27,013 bases of DNA from Brevibacillus sp. (GCA_029240815.1 JARDZO010000045.1:1-27013), one strand, 5' to 3'; shown: positions 1 through 7,046, counted from the stretch's first letter. A program made the numbers and translations. Notes: generated by a model not told the origin, from the sequence alone.

Positions 1-69
1 CACCATTAGAATTAACAACTACGTACTCGCCATGTCAGTGCATTGGAATTAACCATCGTGATTACGCTA

Positions 70-90
70 ACGGGTACGATAGCTCAATAA
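70..90. repeat. Copy of the TAGCTTAA-type intergenic repeat (half copy)
   Basis: The core reads ACGGGTACGATAGCTCAATAA. It closely matches the reverse complement of the right arm of the larger copy at 5181-5200, which gives ACGGGTTCGATAGCTTAAC. It runs directly into the hairpin at 92-111. It is a diverged member of the short repeat family seen at several other places in the left part of the window. No protein is encoded here. Confidence 0.45.
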
Positions 91-91
91 G

Positions 92-118
92 CCGCCTCTT
101 CAACGAGGCGGTTTTCTT
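92..118 (+). terminator. Intrinsic terminator, plus strand
   Basis: A perfect 7-bp GC-rich stem CCGCCTC (92-98) / GAGGCGG (105-111) has a 6-base loop and is followed by TTTTCTT. The T run is on the plus-strand side, so it fits the end of a plus-strand transcript entering from the left of the window. It may also slow minus-strand transcription from the cytochrome gene, but that side has no U tract. Confidence 0.6.
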
Positions 119-152
119 ATCGTAAAAATCAACATCAGGATTTAACATAGCC

Positions 153-833
153 TTATTGTGAGATCGTAATGACTTTTGTTTTTTCATCCCACTCTACTTT
201 CGCACCCAATGCCTCACTGACAAAACGCAGGGGCACAAACGTCCTACCTTCGATAATTTGCGCTGCCTGCGTCAATTTGATCGTTTGACTGCCTGCCGAA
301 GCTTGCGTGCTTCCAATCGTAAGCTTCACGGTGATTTGGCCTTTCATAGCGGTCACCATTTTGGTTGCCTGATCCCATTTCACCTCTGCGCCGAACGCCT
401 CGAATATTTCACGCATGGGGACAAGCGTCGTGCCATTTTTCAATACGGGTGGAACGGAAAATTTCAGTTCTTTCTGATTTACGAAGACACTGATTTTTTC
501 GTTTGCCAACGTATTCCCGTTCAACATCCATACATACTCAGCTACGGCCTTATATTCTGCTTCTGTTAAACTTCCTGGTGCGTTCTTTGGCATATCTTTT
601 TGAATGCCCGCCTTTAACGCATTGAAATCCTGGTGATTTTGTTTAAAAGCTTGCGTAACCAAATCGGGAGCTCTTCCACTGTTTCCATCCGCCCCATGAC
701 AAGCCATGCAGCTTTTCTGAAAAACCTGCTCCCCCAATCCACCGCTGGCGGTAACGGTTTGGGTTTGCGAGGCGCCACCAAATAAAGCGAGAGCGCAAAT
801 GGTGGAAACCAAGCCAATCGATAGTCGTTTCAT
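153..833 (-). CDS. Secreted c-type cytochrome fused to a copper amine oxidase N-like (stalk) domain
   Basis: This 226-residue exported protein probably carries electrons at the outer face of the membrane. A basic N-terminus and hydrophobic stretch (about 1-22) form a signal peptide or membrane anchor; there is no lipobox cysteine. A mono-heme cytochrome c domain follows, with the haem site C42-M-A-C45-H46 and Met81 in a KDMPKN context as likely sixth ligand. From about 112 to the end there are two repeats of the stalk type (LVPMREIFEAFGAEVKWD and FVPLRFVSEALGAKVEWD), which belong to the copper amine oxidase N-terminal-like family of Bacillota cell-surface proteins. The start is set by GGAGG 8-9 bases upstream. 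It stands alone on the minus strand. The partner oxidase or dehydrogenase is not in the window, and a copper-binding role for the second domain is not implied by the family name. Confidence 0.9.
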   Translation of the reverse strand: MKRLSIGLVSTICALALFGGASQTQTVTASGGLGEQVFQKSCMACHGADGNSGRAPDLVTQAFKQNHQDFNALKAGIQKDMPKNAPGSLTEAEYKAVAEYVWMLNGNTLANEKISVFVNQKELKFSVPPVLKNGTTLVPMREIFEAFGAEVKWDQATKMVTAMKGQITVKLTIGSTQASAGSQTIKLTQAAQIIEGRTFVPLRFVSEALGAKVEWDEKTKVITISQ

Positions 834-1045
834 TTCAGATCCTCCTACAGAATGATTTCGTTTGATCTCAATGATTTATTATTGGCAGAATATTGCATCT
901 TTTCGTAATGATATTCCTCCTTCTGTACTCATTGTCCTTCTTTTTTCGCACAGAGGTGGCCACTTTCAAACGGATATTTTAGTCGTTTTCGATTTACCCT
1001 CTTCATGATAAAATGCCAGTAGATATAGCAAGCAGCCAACATTGC
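834..1045. other. Intergenic region upstream of the cytochrome gene
   Basis: About 210 AT-rich bases hold the ribosome site of the cytochrome gene (complement of the CCTCC at 841-845) and presumably its promoter. I could not place a -35/-10 pair with confidence. No reading frame in this stretch looks real. Confidence 0.4.
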
Positions 1046-1102
1046 GAAAGAAAAACAGCAGCAGACTAGAAAAGAGAAAATAATGTCCTAGACTGCCGCT
1101 GT
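1046..1102 (-). terminator. Intrinsic terminator of the tetR-MFS pair
   Basis: Arms at 1055-1069 and 1088-1102 form a 15-bp stem with one G-U pair and one mismatch. Read on the minus strand, it is followed by TTTTTCTTTC (complement of 1046-1054). It lies about 40 bases after the stop codon of the MFS gene and is its likely transcription end. Confidence 0.7.
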
Positions 1103-1140
1103 TGTCAACGATCGAACGTGTTACTTAAAAAATGAATGGA

Positions 1141-2334
1141 TTACTTCTTCTCTGTCGTAAAATAAATCAACGCAATGACCGGTAAAGCTATTCCAATCAA
1201 CAATGCTGCTTTCCAGCCACCCATAGCATAGGCCCATCCTCCTGTCGCAGAGCCTATGGCACCGCCAGCAAAAAAGATTGCCATGTATAAACCATTTAGC
1301 CGACTTCGAAACTCTGCTCCCAATGAGAAAATGGCACGTTGGCCCAGAACCAGATTTGCTGAAACTCCCATGTCTAATAGAATGGCCGAAATTACCAAGC
1401 TTACTAATGCAGATGTTGAACTGCCTTGGTTTACAAGGGGTAGAATTCCAGAAATAATAACGATTGCTAACGCTATTCCTGTGGCTGGTCGAGTCCAGCC
1501 TTTATCGGCAAGCCGGCCTGCCACTGGTGCAGCTACCGCCCCAGATACTCCAAGCAATGCGAACAAGGCAACTTCCTTTTGTGAAAAATGGAAAATTGGA
1601 CTTGTTAATAACAAAGGAACCGTAGTCCAGAACAAACTGAAAGTTGCGAACACACATGCGTGGTAGATGGATCTACGTTGCAGGATCGGCGTAGTTTTGA
1701 GTAAATGCAACATAGAAGCCAAAAGTACCGGGTACCGTGTGGTGGTCAACGGCTGTCTTGCAGGAAGCAGCATTGCCAATAAAAGAGCCAACAAAAAAAT
1801 CGCTGTGGCGGAAAAGTAGTATACAGCTCGCCAGCCTAAAAACTCCGCCACCATACTTGAAATGGGACGAGCGAGCATGATACCGAGCAACAAACCACTC
1901 ATGACATTTCCCATGTTGCGGCCGCGCGTAGCATCTGGCGAAAGTTGAGCTGCGTACGGAACGAGTACCTGAGCCGCAACCGATCCTAACCCGATAAACA
2001 GTGATACTGCGAGAAAAAGGGCAGCACTTTTGACTACTGCCGCAAGCGTCAAAGCTACTACAGTGAGGAGTAATGACACTACAACAAGTTTTCGGTTTTC
2101 AAGTATATCTCCCAAGGGTACGATAAATAATAATCCAATTCCGTAACCAATTTGAGTAAGTGTGACGATTAAGCCAGCTGCCCCAGAAGATAACCCAAGT
2201 GCCGAACTAATGGGTCCCACTAGAGGCTGTGCATAATAGAGATTAGCGACGATTAGTCCGCAAGCTGTAGCAAGAATGAATATGATCCACGCCGGAAAAG
2301 GCTTTTCCATTATTTTACCTTCGATTGAACTCAA
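1141..2334 (-). CDS. MFS drug-efflux-type transporter
   Basis: A 12-helix major facilitator of about 397 residues, most likely a proton-coupled exporter in the cell membrane. The usual family signs are present: hydrophobic segments throughout, the loop 2-3 signature [20 protein letters not shown], and a second-half counterpart [18 protein letters not shown]. The substrate cannot be read from the sequence. The start is uncertain. A TTG at 2334 has AAAGGAG eight bases upstream and is preferred. An ATG at 2310 (MEKPFPAW) has a weaker AAGG site, and the furthest ATG at 2370 has no ribosome site. The tetR-type gene ends 75 bases upstream on the same strand, so the two are probably co-transcribed and the regulator probably represses this pump. 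A strong terminator follows. Confidence 0.88.
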   Translation of the reverse strand: MSSIEGKIMEKPFPAWIIFILATACGLIVANLYYAQPLVGPISSALGLSSGAAGLIVTLTQIGYGIGLLFIVPLGDILENRKLVVVSLLLTVVALTLAAVVKSAALFLAVSLFIGLGSVAAQVLVPYAAQLSPDATRGRNMGNVMSGLLLGIMLARPISSMVAEFLGWRAVYYFSATAIFLLALLLAMLLPARQPLTTTRYPVLLASMLHLLKTTPILQRRSIYHACVFATFSLFWTTVPLLLTSPIFHFSQKEVALFALLGVSGAVAAPVAGRLADKGWTRPATGIALAIVIISGILPLVNQGSSTSALVSLVISAILLDMGVSANLVLGQRAIFSLGAEFRSRLNGLYMAIFFAGGAIGSATGGWAYAMGGWKAALLIGIALPVIALIYFTTEKK

Positions 2335-2409
2335 AGTTAACGCTCCTTTACTTGAGGAATAAGTCATCATTATCGGACCGAACGTTCCAGAAACATCAAA
2401 AAAATTTGT

Positions 2410-2985
2410 TTATAGCATCTCAATAACTGTGTTCATCATGTCATAAATAATTTTTTTATCAGTTTTCACCTTGGATACTACATTGATACTATGATTAAGG
2501 TTAAGCAATAGATGTGATAGAGCCTTACTATCTTTCTTGGAGTCGATTTCTCCCGTCTGCTGTCCTTTACTTAGAAGTTCAAAAAAGGCCTTTTCCAATT
2601 CGTCGAAACTGTCTCGTATCAATTTATGTAGTTGTTCATCCGGTGAATCGAAGCCAAGCGCTGCGTTAGTAATCAAGCATCCTTTGGGCAAATCCTCATC
2701 AAATGCGGAAGTAATATGCTGATCAAAATACTGCCGGATTCCAGTTTTCGCAGACGACGCATTTACCAAGAGATTTCTTTTTTTCTGGTTTGTTTTTTTG
2801 TAATGTTGCATTGCTTCAACATATAGCGTCTGTTTGTCTACGAAGGTTTCGTACAAACTCGATCTGCTTAATCCCATTGCTTTTAATAGATCTGGAATGC
2901 TTGTCGCTTCGTAACCTTTTTCCCAAAAAACTAGCATTGCCTTATGAATTACGTGCTCCTTGTTAAACTCTTTAGATCGTCCGAT
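2410..2985 (-). CDS. TetR/AcrR-family transcriptional regulator
   Basis: A DNA-binding repressor of about 190 residues. The N-terminal HTH is clear: ATSIPDLLKAMGLSRSSLYETFVDKQTLYVEAM, which matches the TetR helix-turn-helix with its Y-x-x-F-x-x-K-x-x-L pattern. The C-terminal part is the all-helical ligand and dimer domain. The start is odd. The reading frame is open back to an ATG at 3072, which has no ribosome site and lies against a repeat element. The only good site, AAGGAGGGG (complement of 2992-3000), stands eight bases before an ATC codon at 2985-2983. Translation from there gives the normal family N-terminus (x-GRSKEF). Either ATC is used as a weak start, or an ATG has mutated and expression is low, or the longer form is made. 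It lies just upstream of the MFS gene, its probable target. Confidence 0.82.
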   Translation of the reverse strand: MGRSKEFNKEHVIHKAMLVFWEKGYEATSIPDLLKAMGLSRSSLYETFVDKQTLYVEAMQHYKKTNQKKRNLLVNASSAKTGIRQYFDQHITSAFDEDLPKGCLITNAALGFDSPDEQLHKLIRDSFDELEKAFFELLSKGQQTGEIDSKKDSKALSHLLLNLNHSINVVSKVKTDKKIIYDMMNTVIEML

Positions 2986-2991
2986 AGTATT

Positions 2992-3000
2992 CCCCTCCTT
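2992..3000 (-). promoter_or_regulatory. Strong ribosome-binding site facing an ATC codon
   Basis: AAGGAGGGG is an almost perfect Shine-Dalgarno sequence, eight bases ahead of the ATC codon at 2985-2983 in the TetR frame. No ATG, GTG or TTG lies at the proper distance, so this site decides where the regulator should start. Confidence 0.6.
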
Positions 3001-3046
3001 ATCTGCAGAATCAGTATAACATTTCCGGAACGACCGGTCCAGTTTT

Positions 3047-3300
3047 TTATTATGATTCCAGTCGAGTTCCATTAAACTGCCCGTTGGTCATAATGAATGA
3101 GGCCGGAAATCGGGAGCTCCCCACTTGTAAAACTCCCCTACCACAAAGAACCTCATTTTCCTCAAGTGTTCTTTGCAAGAATTTCGGGCTTGTGACATAA
3201 AAACAAAAGAAATCTACACCCAAATGGATACCCAGAAATCGTCTTCTTTCTCTGGACTACCGGTTACATCTATTTCGTACTTAATTACAGGAACAATCAT
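3047..3300 (-). pseudogene. Broken small gene, possibly an Imm8-like immunity protein remnant
   Basis: An ATG at 3300 with GGAGG five bases upstream opens a 28-residue frame (MIVPVIKYEIDVTGSPEKED, then DFWVSIWV) that stops at 3214. One frameshift near 3220 restores an open frame reading GVDFFCFYVTSPKFLQRTLE and then ENEVLCGRGVLQV, which runs to a stop near 3047. The joined reading (charged start, FWVSI strand, FYVTSPKFL, VLCGRGVLQV) resembles the layout of Imm8-type immunity proteins from polymorphic toxin systems. That is a resemblance by eye only. The distal end merges into repeat DNA at 3074-3106, so the native C-terminus is lost. No toxin gene is in the window. Confidence 0.4.
3074..3106. 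repeat. Diverged copy of the ACTGCCC / TAGCTTAA repeat
   Basis: AAACTGCCCGTTGGTCATAA, then TGAATGAGGCCGG, lines up with the copy at 5121-5151 (AAACTGCCCAATAGCTTAAT, then GAGGCTGCCGG) with a few changes. It lies between the tetR gene and the broken immunity-like gene and abuts the ATG at 3072. Confidence 0.45.
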
Positions 3301-3333
3301 TATGGCCTCCTGCTAATTTTTGGGGTCGGCTAG

Positions 3334-4185
3334 TTAATTACTTGCCCGTTTGCTTAACGAGGCTGTCGAATTATATCCGGCTGCCGCGTTTGTGTCTAGT
3401 GACTGTACGCTTTTCTTCTGATATTGCCGATTCATCTCTTTCTTTTCTTTTTTATATCTTTTTGCCATCCTTCGAATTCGGTTGTACATAGTTTTGTCCT
3501 TTAAACGACGAAAAAGATGATGGGACGGTGCTTCATAGTTGATCTCGATCAGGTGGATTTTTCCACGACGGTCGATACTCAAGTCTACTCCAATTTGCCA
3601 TGTTTTTTTGAAGCTGTTGAAGTAATTGCATATTCTGTAACAAAAATCGATCATTTCACTAATCATTTTTTCAACTTGCGTATTTGGAAAACATTTCAAC
3701 AGAGCTGCATCCACCTTTTTAACATAGCCTCCACCTCGTCTGACATTGTTTATGATACTTCCTGGTCCTGCTACTTTTGCGATCATTCCGACATAATTCC
3801 AATCCTCATAGATATCTCTCATCATCATCACACGGATATCAAAGCGCCTCTTTTTTATTCTTGCCATCGGAATTGTTTTTTGAATGATATGAAGTTTGTT
3901 TTTTGTCATTCTCGATAGCTTTCTGTACAAATGATCAATCGTCGAGCATTGTCTTTCTTTTCCAGTTTCCTTTTTAAAGAAGTATTTTTTCTTGTTTTTC
4001 CATACCTTAATGATCCCTTTTCCGGTATGCTCCTTATCAGGCTTTATATAGGTGGAACCATAACTGGATAAAAACTCATAGAGAGATGAATAACTGAAAA
4101 TACGAGTAGGTGGCAAATATGGCCTAATTGCTTCTGATTCATAAAAAAAACGGTATAATTCCCACTTTGAGGAGTTATTGGGCAC
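3334..4185 (-). CDS. YheC/YheD-type ATP-grasp protein
   Basis: Members of this family are ATP-grasp enzymes of unknown substrate; in Bacillus some are associated with the spore coat. Visible ATP-grasp features are TYIKPDKEHTGKGIIKV (phosphate-binding lysine and glycine-rich loop), RFDIRVMMMRD, the NNVRRGGGYV loop, and the metal-binding end LSIDRRGKIHLIEINYEAPS with its E-x-N pair. N-terminal KWELYRFFYESEAIRPYLPPT is the typical family opening. A GTG at 4185 preceded by GGGGG is the preferred start (283 residues). The frame is open to a GTG at 4275 with no usable ribosome site. The last 18 or so residues (from NAAAGYNS to SKRASN) are encoded by a repeat copy at 3341-3388, so the native tail was probably replaced. 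Single gene; no partner nearby. Confidence 0.8.
   Translation of the reverse strand: MPNNSSKWELYRFFYESEAIRPYLPPTRIFSYSSLYEFLSSYGSTYIKPDKEHTGKGIIKVWKNKKKYFFKKETGKERQCSTIDHLYRKLSRMTKNKLHIIQKTIPMARIKKRRFDIRVMMMRDIYEDWNYVGMIAKVAGPGSIINNVRRGGGYVKKVDAALLKCFPNTQVEKMISEMIDFCYRICNYFNSFKKTWQIGVDLSIDRRGKIHLIEINYEAPSHHLFRRLKDKTMYNRIRRMAKRYKKEKKEMNRQYQKKSVQSLDTNAAAGYNSTASLSKRASN
3341..3388. repeat. Repeat copy inside the 3' end of the ATP-grasp gene
   Basis: CTTGCCCGTTTGCTTAACGA, then GGCTGTCG, then CCGGCTGCCGCG, aligns with the repeat copy at 5121-5170. An inverted partner piece, TAATTGGGCAAGTAC, lies at 4288-4302 just beyond the other end of the gene. The two short stretches share ACTTGCCC in opposite directions and frame the gene. 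Confidence 0.4.
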
Positions 4186-4275
4186 TCCTGATCCCCCCTG
4201 TGTTCGATGGATGGAAGCCCTCCATTGTTTTATCAAGATATGCGGAAGAATGGATGCTGCATGGGCGAATAACAC

Positions 4276-4498
4276 TCCCCTGACCTAATTGGGCAAGTAC
4301 CAATGCATGTTTTGATTCAACCAAAAATGAAAAAGAAGCATCCCGATGTAATATCGCAATGCTTCTCTACCCTACTCTTCTGCACTTCATCCCAGTACCG
4401 TCGTAATTGTGCATTCAATGATAATTGGTTTAGCTTCAAAATAAAAAAACGGATGCAGAAGCAACCGCTGTTAATTTAATCACAATTAGCATATAGTG
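4276..4498. other. Intergenic region between the ATP-grasp and DinB genes
   Basis: It holds the terminator hairpin at 4335-4365 and the inverted TTGGGCAAGT piece at 4291-4300. The rest is AT-rich with no convincing gene. A promoter for the ATP-grasp gene should lie here, but I could not place one. Confidence 0.35.
4329..4365 (-). terminator. Intrinsic terminator of the DinB-family gene
   Basis: Nested stems GAAGCAT (4335-4341) / ATGCTTC (4359-4365) and CGAT / ATCG (4344-4347 / 4353-4356). On the minus strand the hairpin is followed by TTTTTCATTTTT. It lies downstream of the minus-strand DinB gene and has the correct orientation to end its transcript. Confidence 0.65.
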
Positions 4499-4969
4499 TT
4501 ATACCCTATCCTCCCGATAAGCCAGCTTTACGCGCTCTATCTGGGCGAGGTGATCACGGACATGCTGGACACGCAATTCCAGCAGCTCTTTGAACCTGTA
4601 CCGCACTCCATCGGGATATTTCCCGAACCGCTCAATCTGCTCGGGAGTCAGATTTTCCAGAAGCGGCAGCATGCTGGCCCGAAGCATTTGGAACAGGAGC
4701 AGATGCTGCTCGAGGTCTAATCGTTCATATCCCAGGTTATCCACCCAGGCTTCCTGATCAAATGATAGCAAAAGCGGTTCTTCCTCCGCCAAGACCTTTT
4801 TCATCCGATGTGTCGACAGGATTTCGTCATCCGTCACATGGATCACAATCTGATGGATGCTCCATTTGTCCGGTGCAGGTTGGAAACGCAGCTCTTCCTC
4901 GGACAATCCTTCAACGGTTTCTCGCAGAAGCGCATAGTCTTGGCTGTACTCCTCGATCAACTTTTCCAT
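4499..4969 (-). CDS. DinB/YfiT-fold putative metal-dependent protein
   Basis: A 156-residue four-helix-bundle protein of the DinB_2 superfamily. Members bind a divalent metal through three histidines; some are thiol-S-transferases or are damage-induced, and most have unknown function. The expected ligands are visible: His44 in IHQIVIHVTDDE, and His136 and His140 in the C-terminal VQHVRDHLAQI helix. RFQPAPDKWSIHQ is the family's conserved stretch before the first ligand. Full length for the family. AAGGAGAGG lies six bases before the ATG. It is a single gene with its own terminator and no obvious partner. Confidence 0.85.
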   Translation of the reverse strand: MEKLIEEYSQDYALLRETVEGLSEEELRFQPAPDKWSIHQIVIHVTDDEILSTHRMKKVLAEEEPLLLSFDQEAWVDNLGYERLDLEQHLLLFQMLRASMLPLLENLTPEQIERFGKYPDGVRYRFKELLELRVQHVRDHLAQIERVKLAYREDRV

Positions 4970-5073
4970 CCGATCCTCTCCTTCATTATTATTGTAAATA
5001 TTATTCTTCGTTATAGAACAAATACCTTTTTGGTTTTAAACAATTATAAGTTACTCTAAAGTGATTTCTTCGG

Positions 5074-5108
5074 AAAGTCCCTAAAGGTTAATTCACTTTT
5101 GGGACTTT
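5074..5108. repeat. Inverted repeat AAAGTCCC / GGGACTTT
   Basis: A perfect 8-bp inverted repeat (5074-5081 and 5101-5108) has a 19-base loop. The outer sequence also has AAAGTGA and TCACTTT that can pair in part. It lies between the DinB and GrpB genes. There is no T tract close to either arm, so a terminator role is doubtful. Confidence 0.35.
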
Positions 5109-5120
5109 GGAGATTAAGCA

Positions 5121-5210
5121 AAACTGCCCAATAGCTTAATGAGGCTGCCGGATAAATCTCCAGCAGCCTTCGATGTTTTTGTTAAGCTATCGAACCCGTC
5201 AGCTTAACGT
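5121..5210. repeat. Largest copy of the intergenic repeat, an imperfect palindrome
   Basis: The left arm is AAACTGCCCAATAGCTTAAT followed by GAGGCTGCCGG. The right arm is CCAGCAGCC, a short linker and GTTAAGCTATCGAACCCGT. The right arm read backwards repeats the left: CGGGT/TGCCC block, ATAGCTTAA block, then GGCTGC block. The whole can fold into a long interrupted hairpin. It covers the last codons of the GrpB gene (stop at 5204) and could also end its transcript. Confidence 0.5.
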
Positions 5211-5728
5211 TCTTTGCGCATTTTGTACCATTGTAGTGCGTTTCTTTCTAGCTCTTTTACAAACGCATCTTTACCGTCCATATAAGCTTCTATGTCCCTT
5301 GAGAACTGTTTGGCGAGACTTTCTTTTAAATCTCCATACCGATTTGCGTCATCGGGATGTGTCCGGAGGTAATCTCTTACCGCCAAATGGCGATTAATAT
5401 CTTCCTTGTTATCCCCTTGAAACACATGCACTTGATGCGTACGATTATCCCCGCCTTTTCGGAAATATCTTCTTCCTTTCATGCCGAGCTCTCCCATACA
5501 TTCGTAACCAAGTCCTTCCATCCGAACATTAAACGAATCGATTTTTTCAATATCTTTTACTACTGGCATTATATCAATGATTGGTTTGGATTTTAATCCT
5601 GGAACAGAAGTACTACCTATATGATGAATATCGATTAACACATCACCAAAGATATCTTTTATTTTTTGAGATTCCTCGCTAAACTTATATTTCCAATTCT
5701 CGTTATATTCAGTAACCACAACATTCAT
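5204..5728 (-). CDS. GrpB/UPF0157-family nucleotidyltransferase-fold protein
   Basis: 174 residues. The family has the minimal nucleotidyltransferase fold; activity and substrate are mostly unknown, and some members are fused to CoaE. The hallmark is HIGSTSVPGLKSKPIIDIMPVV (about 36-57), with the G-S-T core and Asp52 as a putative metal ligand. HLAVRDYLRTHPDDANRYGDLKESLAKQF near the C-terminus is also typical. The start has GAGGAGG eight bases upstream. The leader directly before that ribosome site carries a perfect 12-bp inverted repeat at 5750-5785. The gene ends inside a repeat copy. A cytoplasmic stand-alone enzyme is the simplest reading. Confidence 0.88.
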   Translation of the reverse strand: MNVVVTEYNENWKYKFSEESQKIKDIFGDVLIDIHHIGSTSVPGLKSKPIIDIMPVVKDIEKIDSFNVRMEGLGYECMGELGMKGRRYFRKGGDNRTHQVHVFQGDNKEDINRHLAVRDYLRTHPDDANRYGDLKESLAKQFSRDIEAYMDGKDAFVKELERNALQWYKMRKER

Positions 5729-5749
5729 CTAATTAACCTCCTCAGGTAA

Positions 5750-5785
5750 ATGATCTAATGCGATCAGTTTAGGGCATTAGATCAT
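5750..5785. promoter_or_regulatory. Perfect 12-bp inverted repeat in the GrpB gene leader
   Basis: ATGATCTAATGC (5750-5761) and GCATTAGATCAT (5774-5785) are exact complements around a 12-base loop. They lie 21 bases upstream of the GrpB start, immediately before its ribosome site. This could be an operator for an unknown repressor or a leader hairpin. The position argues for control rather than termination, as no T run follows on the minus strand. Confidence 0.45.
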
Positions 5786-5980
5786 CATATAAAATCAAGG
5801 GAAGAGATGTCAATGAAATTTGACCAACACTGGAGGCCTTACTGGTATCGTCATAAGAAAGATAATTAAGCTAATCCTATTCAAAACTGCCCTTTAGCTT
5901 AATAGTTCGCAGCAAGTCTACATCTGTATTTTCTAAGTCTAGAACTATATTTTCACAGTTTAATACTATATTGTCAGTTG
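5786..5980. other. Intergenic stretch with a tiny plus-strand frame and a repeat copy
   Basis: A 20-residue plus-strand frame at 5807-5869 (MSMKFDQHWRPYWYRHKKDN) follows AAGGGAAGAG. It may be a leader peptide or the stub of a lost gene, and I cannot choose. The repeat copy at 5865-5903 overlaps its stop codon. Nothing else is recognisable. Confidence 0.3.
5865..5903. repeat. Repeat copy with ATTAAGCTAA / TTAGCTTAAT arms
   Basis: A perfect 10-bp inverted repeat (5865-5874 / 5894-5903) encloses AAAACTGCCC, the same block that starts the copies at 3074 and 5121. This copy shows best that the family is built of TAGCTTAA arms around an ACTGCCC core. Confidence 0.5.
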
Positions 5981-5988
5981 AACAGCAG

Positions 5989-6016
5989 TTCAAAAAGGCT
6001 ATCCTGACGATAGCCT
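5989..6016 (-). terminator. Intrinsic terminator, minus strand
   Basis: Perfect stem AGGCTATC (5996-6003) / GATAGCCT (6009-6016) with a 5-base loop. On the minus strand the hairpin is followed by TTTTTGAAC. It ends the transcript of the reductase gene and the broken HxlR gene. Confidence 0.75.
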
Positions 6017-6055
6017 GCTATTATGGTAATCCCTTTGAACAAACTCTATCCGAAA

Positions 6056-6367
6056 CTAATTAATACTTGCACACGTAGCAGTAGCTAAAGTGAGCTCATC
6101 ATAAGCATTTAAGAAGTTTTGATGAGTATCCTCACCATAAACTCTCAAGTCGCTACGAAAAAGGCGTTCCACTATTCTCACCTTCGCCTCATCCGCATTA
6201 CATTGAAAAACACGCATAACATATACGTACGTTTTCTTACAAAAATACACAATATCCCAAAGAATGAGAAGCGACCAAGAATCTCCAAATACCTCAATGG
6301 ACAGATTGATTGGACAATAGGAACGGCGTGGATGTATTTTATTCATGATGACCTCAGTACACTCCAT
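6056..6367 (-). pseudogene. Damaged HxlR-family regulator
   Basis: The first part, RRSYCPINLSIEVFGDSWSL then LILWDIVYF, is the well-conserved start of HxlR (winged-helix) regulators, including the cysteine used for redox sensing in some members. After CKKTY the expected sequence that carries the recognition helix is missing. It jumps to an unrelated or frameshifted stretch (VYVMRVFQC), and NADEAKVRIVERLFRSDLRV to the end is not HxlR core. The total of about 96-103 residues is near normal length but the DNA-binding wing is lost, so it is probably non-functional. The likely start is the inner ATG at 6346 (MNKIHPRR). It begins 26 bases after the reductase gene on the same strand, so it once probably regulated or accompanied that gene. 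Confidence 0.6.
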
Positions 6368-6392
6368 TCTCCTCTTAGCTTCATCTGTTCAT

Positions 6393-7004
6393 CTATCCCT
6401 TTTGCTCATACTCCACTTTGTACTGTACAAGGACGTTCTCAGAGCCTTCGAACTTTCGTGTATCGATATGACGGAGCGTAAGTTTTGGATCATTGTAGGC
6501 GATCGGCTCGATGAATATGGGAGTCCCACCACCTATTACCACATTGCCAATCATGAAGTGAAGTTCGTCTATCAAGCCATGCGCCAACAAGTCATTCCAA
6601 AGGGTCCGGCTGCCATACACGAAAATGTCTTTCCCAGGTTTGCGCTTGAGTGCGGCGATTTCGTCATAGACATGGTTGCTGCAGATGATCGTTGTGGTAC
6701 CACGCCATGGAGCCGAATCCTCAAGAGTGAGATGGTTCGATACGGCCACCTTTTCAACTAAGTTGTACAGTCGCGAGAACTCGCGATTTGTTGGCGATGC
6801 ATCCGGATGATTAACCATTGCTGGCCAGAAGCTGCTAAACATTCGATAAGAATGACCTCCGAGCAGCACCGTATCGGCATGTTGCATCCGTTCCAGATTG
6901 TATGTATCGAAGGCGCCGTCCATCGGCATAACCATGACATTCCTGCCAGGCCCTTCGTAGTACCCGTCCAAAGACATAATGTTCACGACAATGAGTTTAC
7001 GCAT
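6393..7004 (-). CDS. Dihydrofolate reductase-fold (RibD C-terminal) family oxidoreductase
   Basis: 203 residues with the RibD_C/DHFR fold; such stand-alone proteins are probable NAD(P)H-dependent reductases of unknown substrate. The typical opening MRKLIVVNIMSLDGYYEGPG is followed by ADTVLLGGHSYRMFSSFWP, KPGKDIFVYGSRTLWNDLLA (nucleotide-binding glycine region), and IDELHFMIGNVVIGGGTPIF. It is full length for the family. AAGGAGG lies just upstream of the ATG and a good promoter at 7047-7074 precedes it. The broken HxlR gene follows on the same transcript, which ends at 5989-6016. Confidence 0.9.
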   Translation of the reverse strand: MRKLIVVNIMSLDGYYEGPGRNVMVMPMDGAFDTYNLERMQHADTVLLGGHSYRMFSSFWPAMVNHPDASPTNREFSRLYNLVEKVAVSNHLTLEDSAPWRGTTTIICSNHVYDEIAALKRKPGKDIFVYGSRTLWNDLLAHGLIDELHFMIGNVVIGGGTPIFIEPIAYNDPKLTLRHIDTRKFEGSENVLVQYKVEYEQKG

Positions 7005-7046
7005 GTTTTCCTCCTTTTTATTCAGTTTCCATATGCTACTAACTTT

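Noticed and set aside
3334..4300. The inverted ACTTGCCC pieces as ends of a true insertion sequence around the ATP-grasp gene
   Set aside because: The match is only about 8-10 bases, no transposase is inside, and no target duplication is visible.
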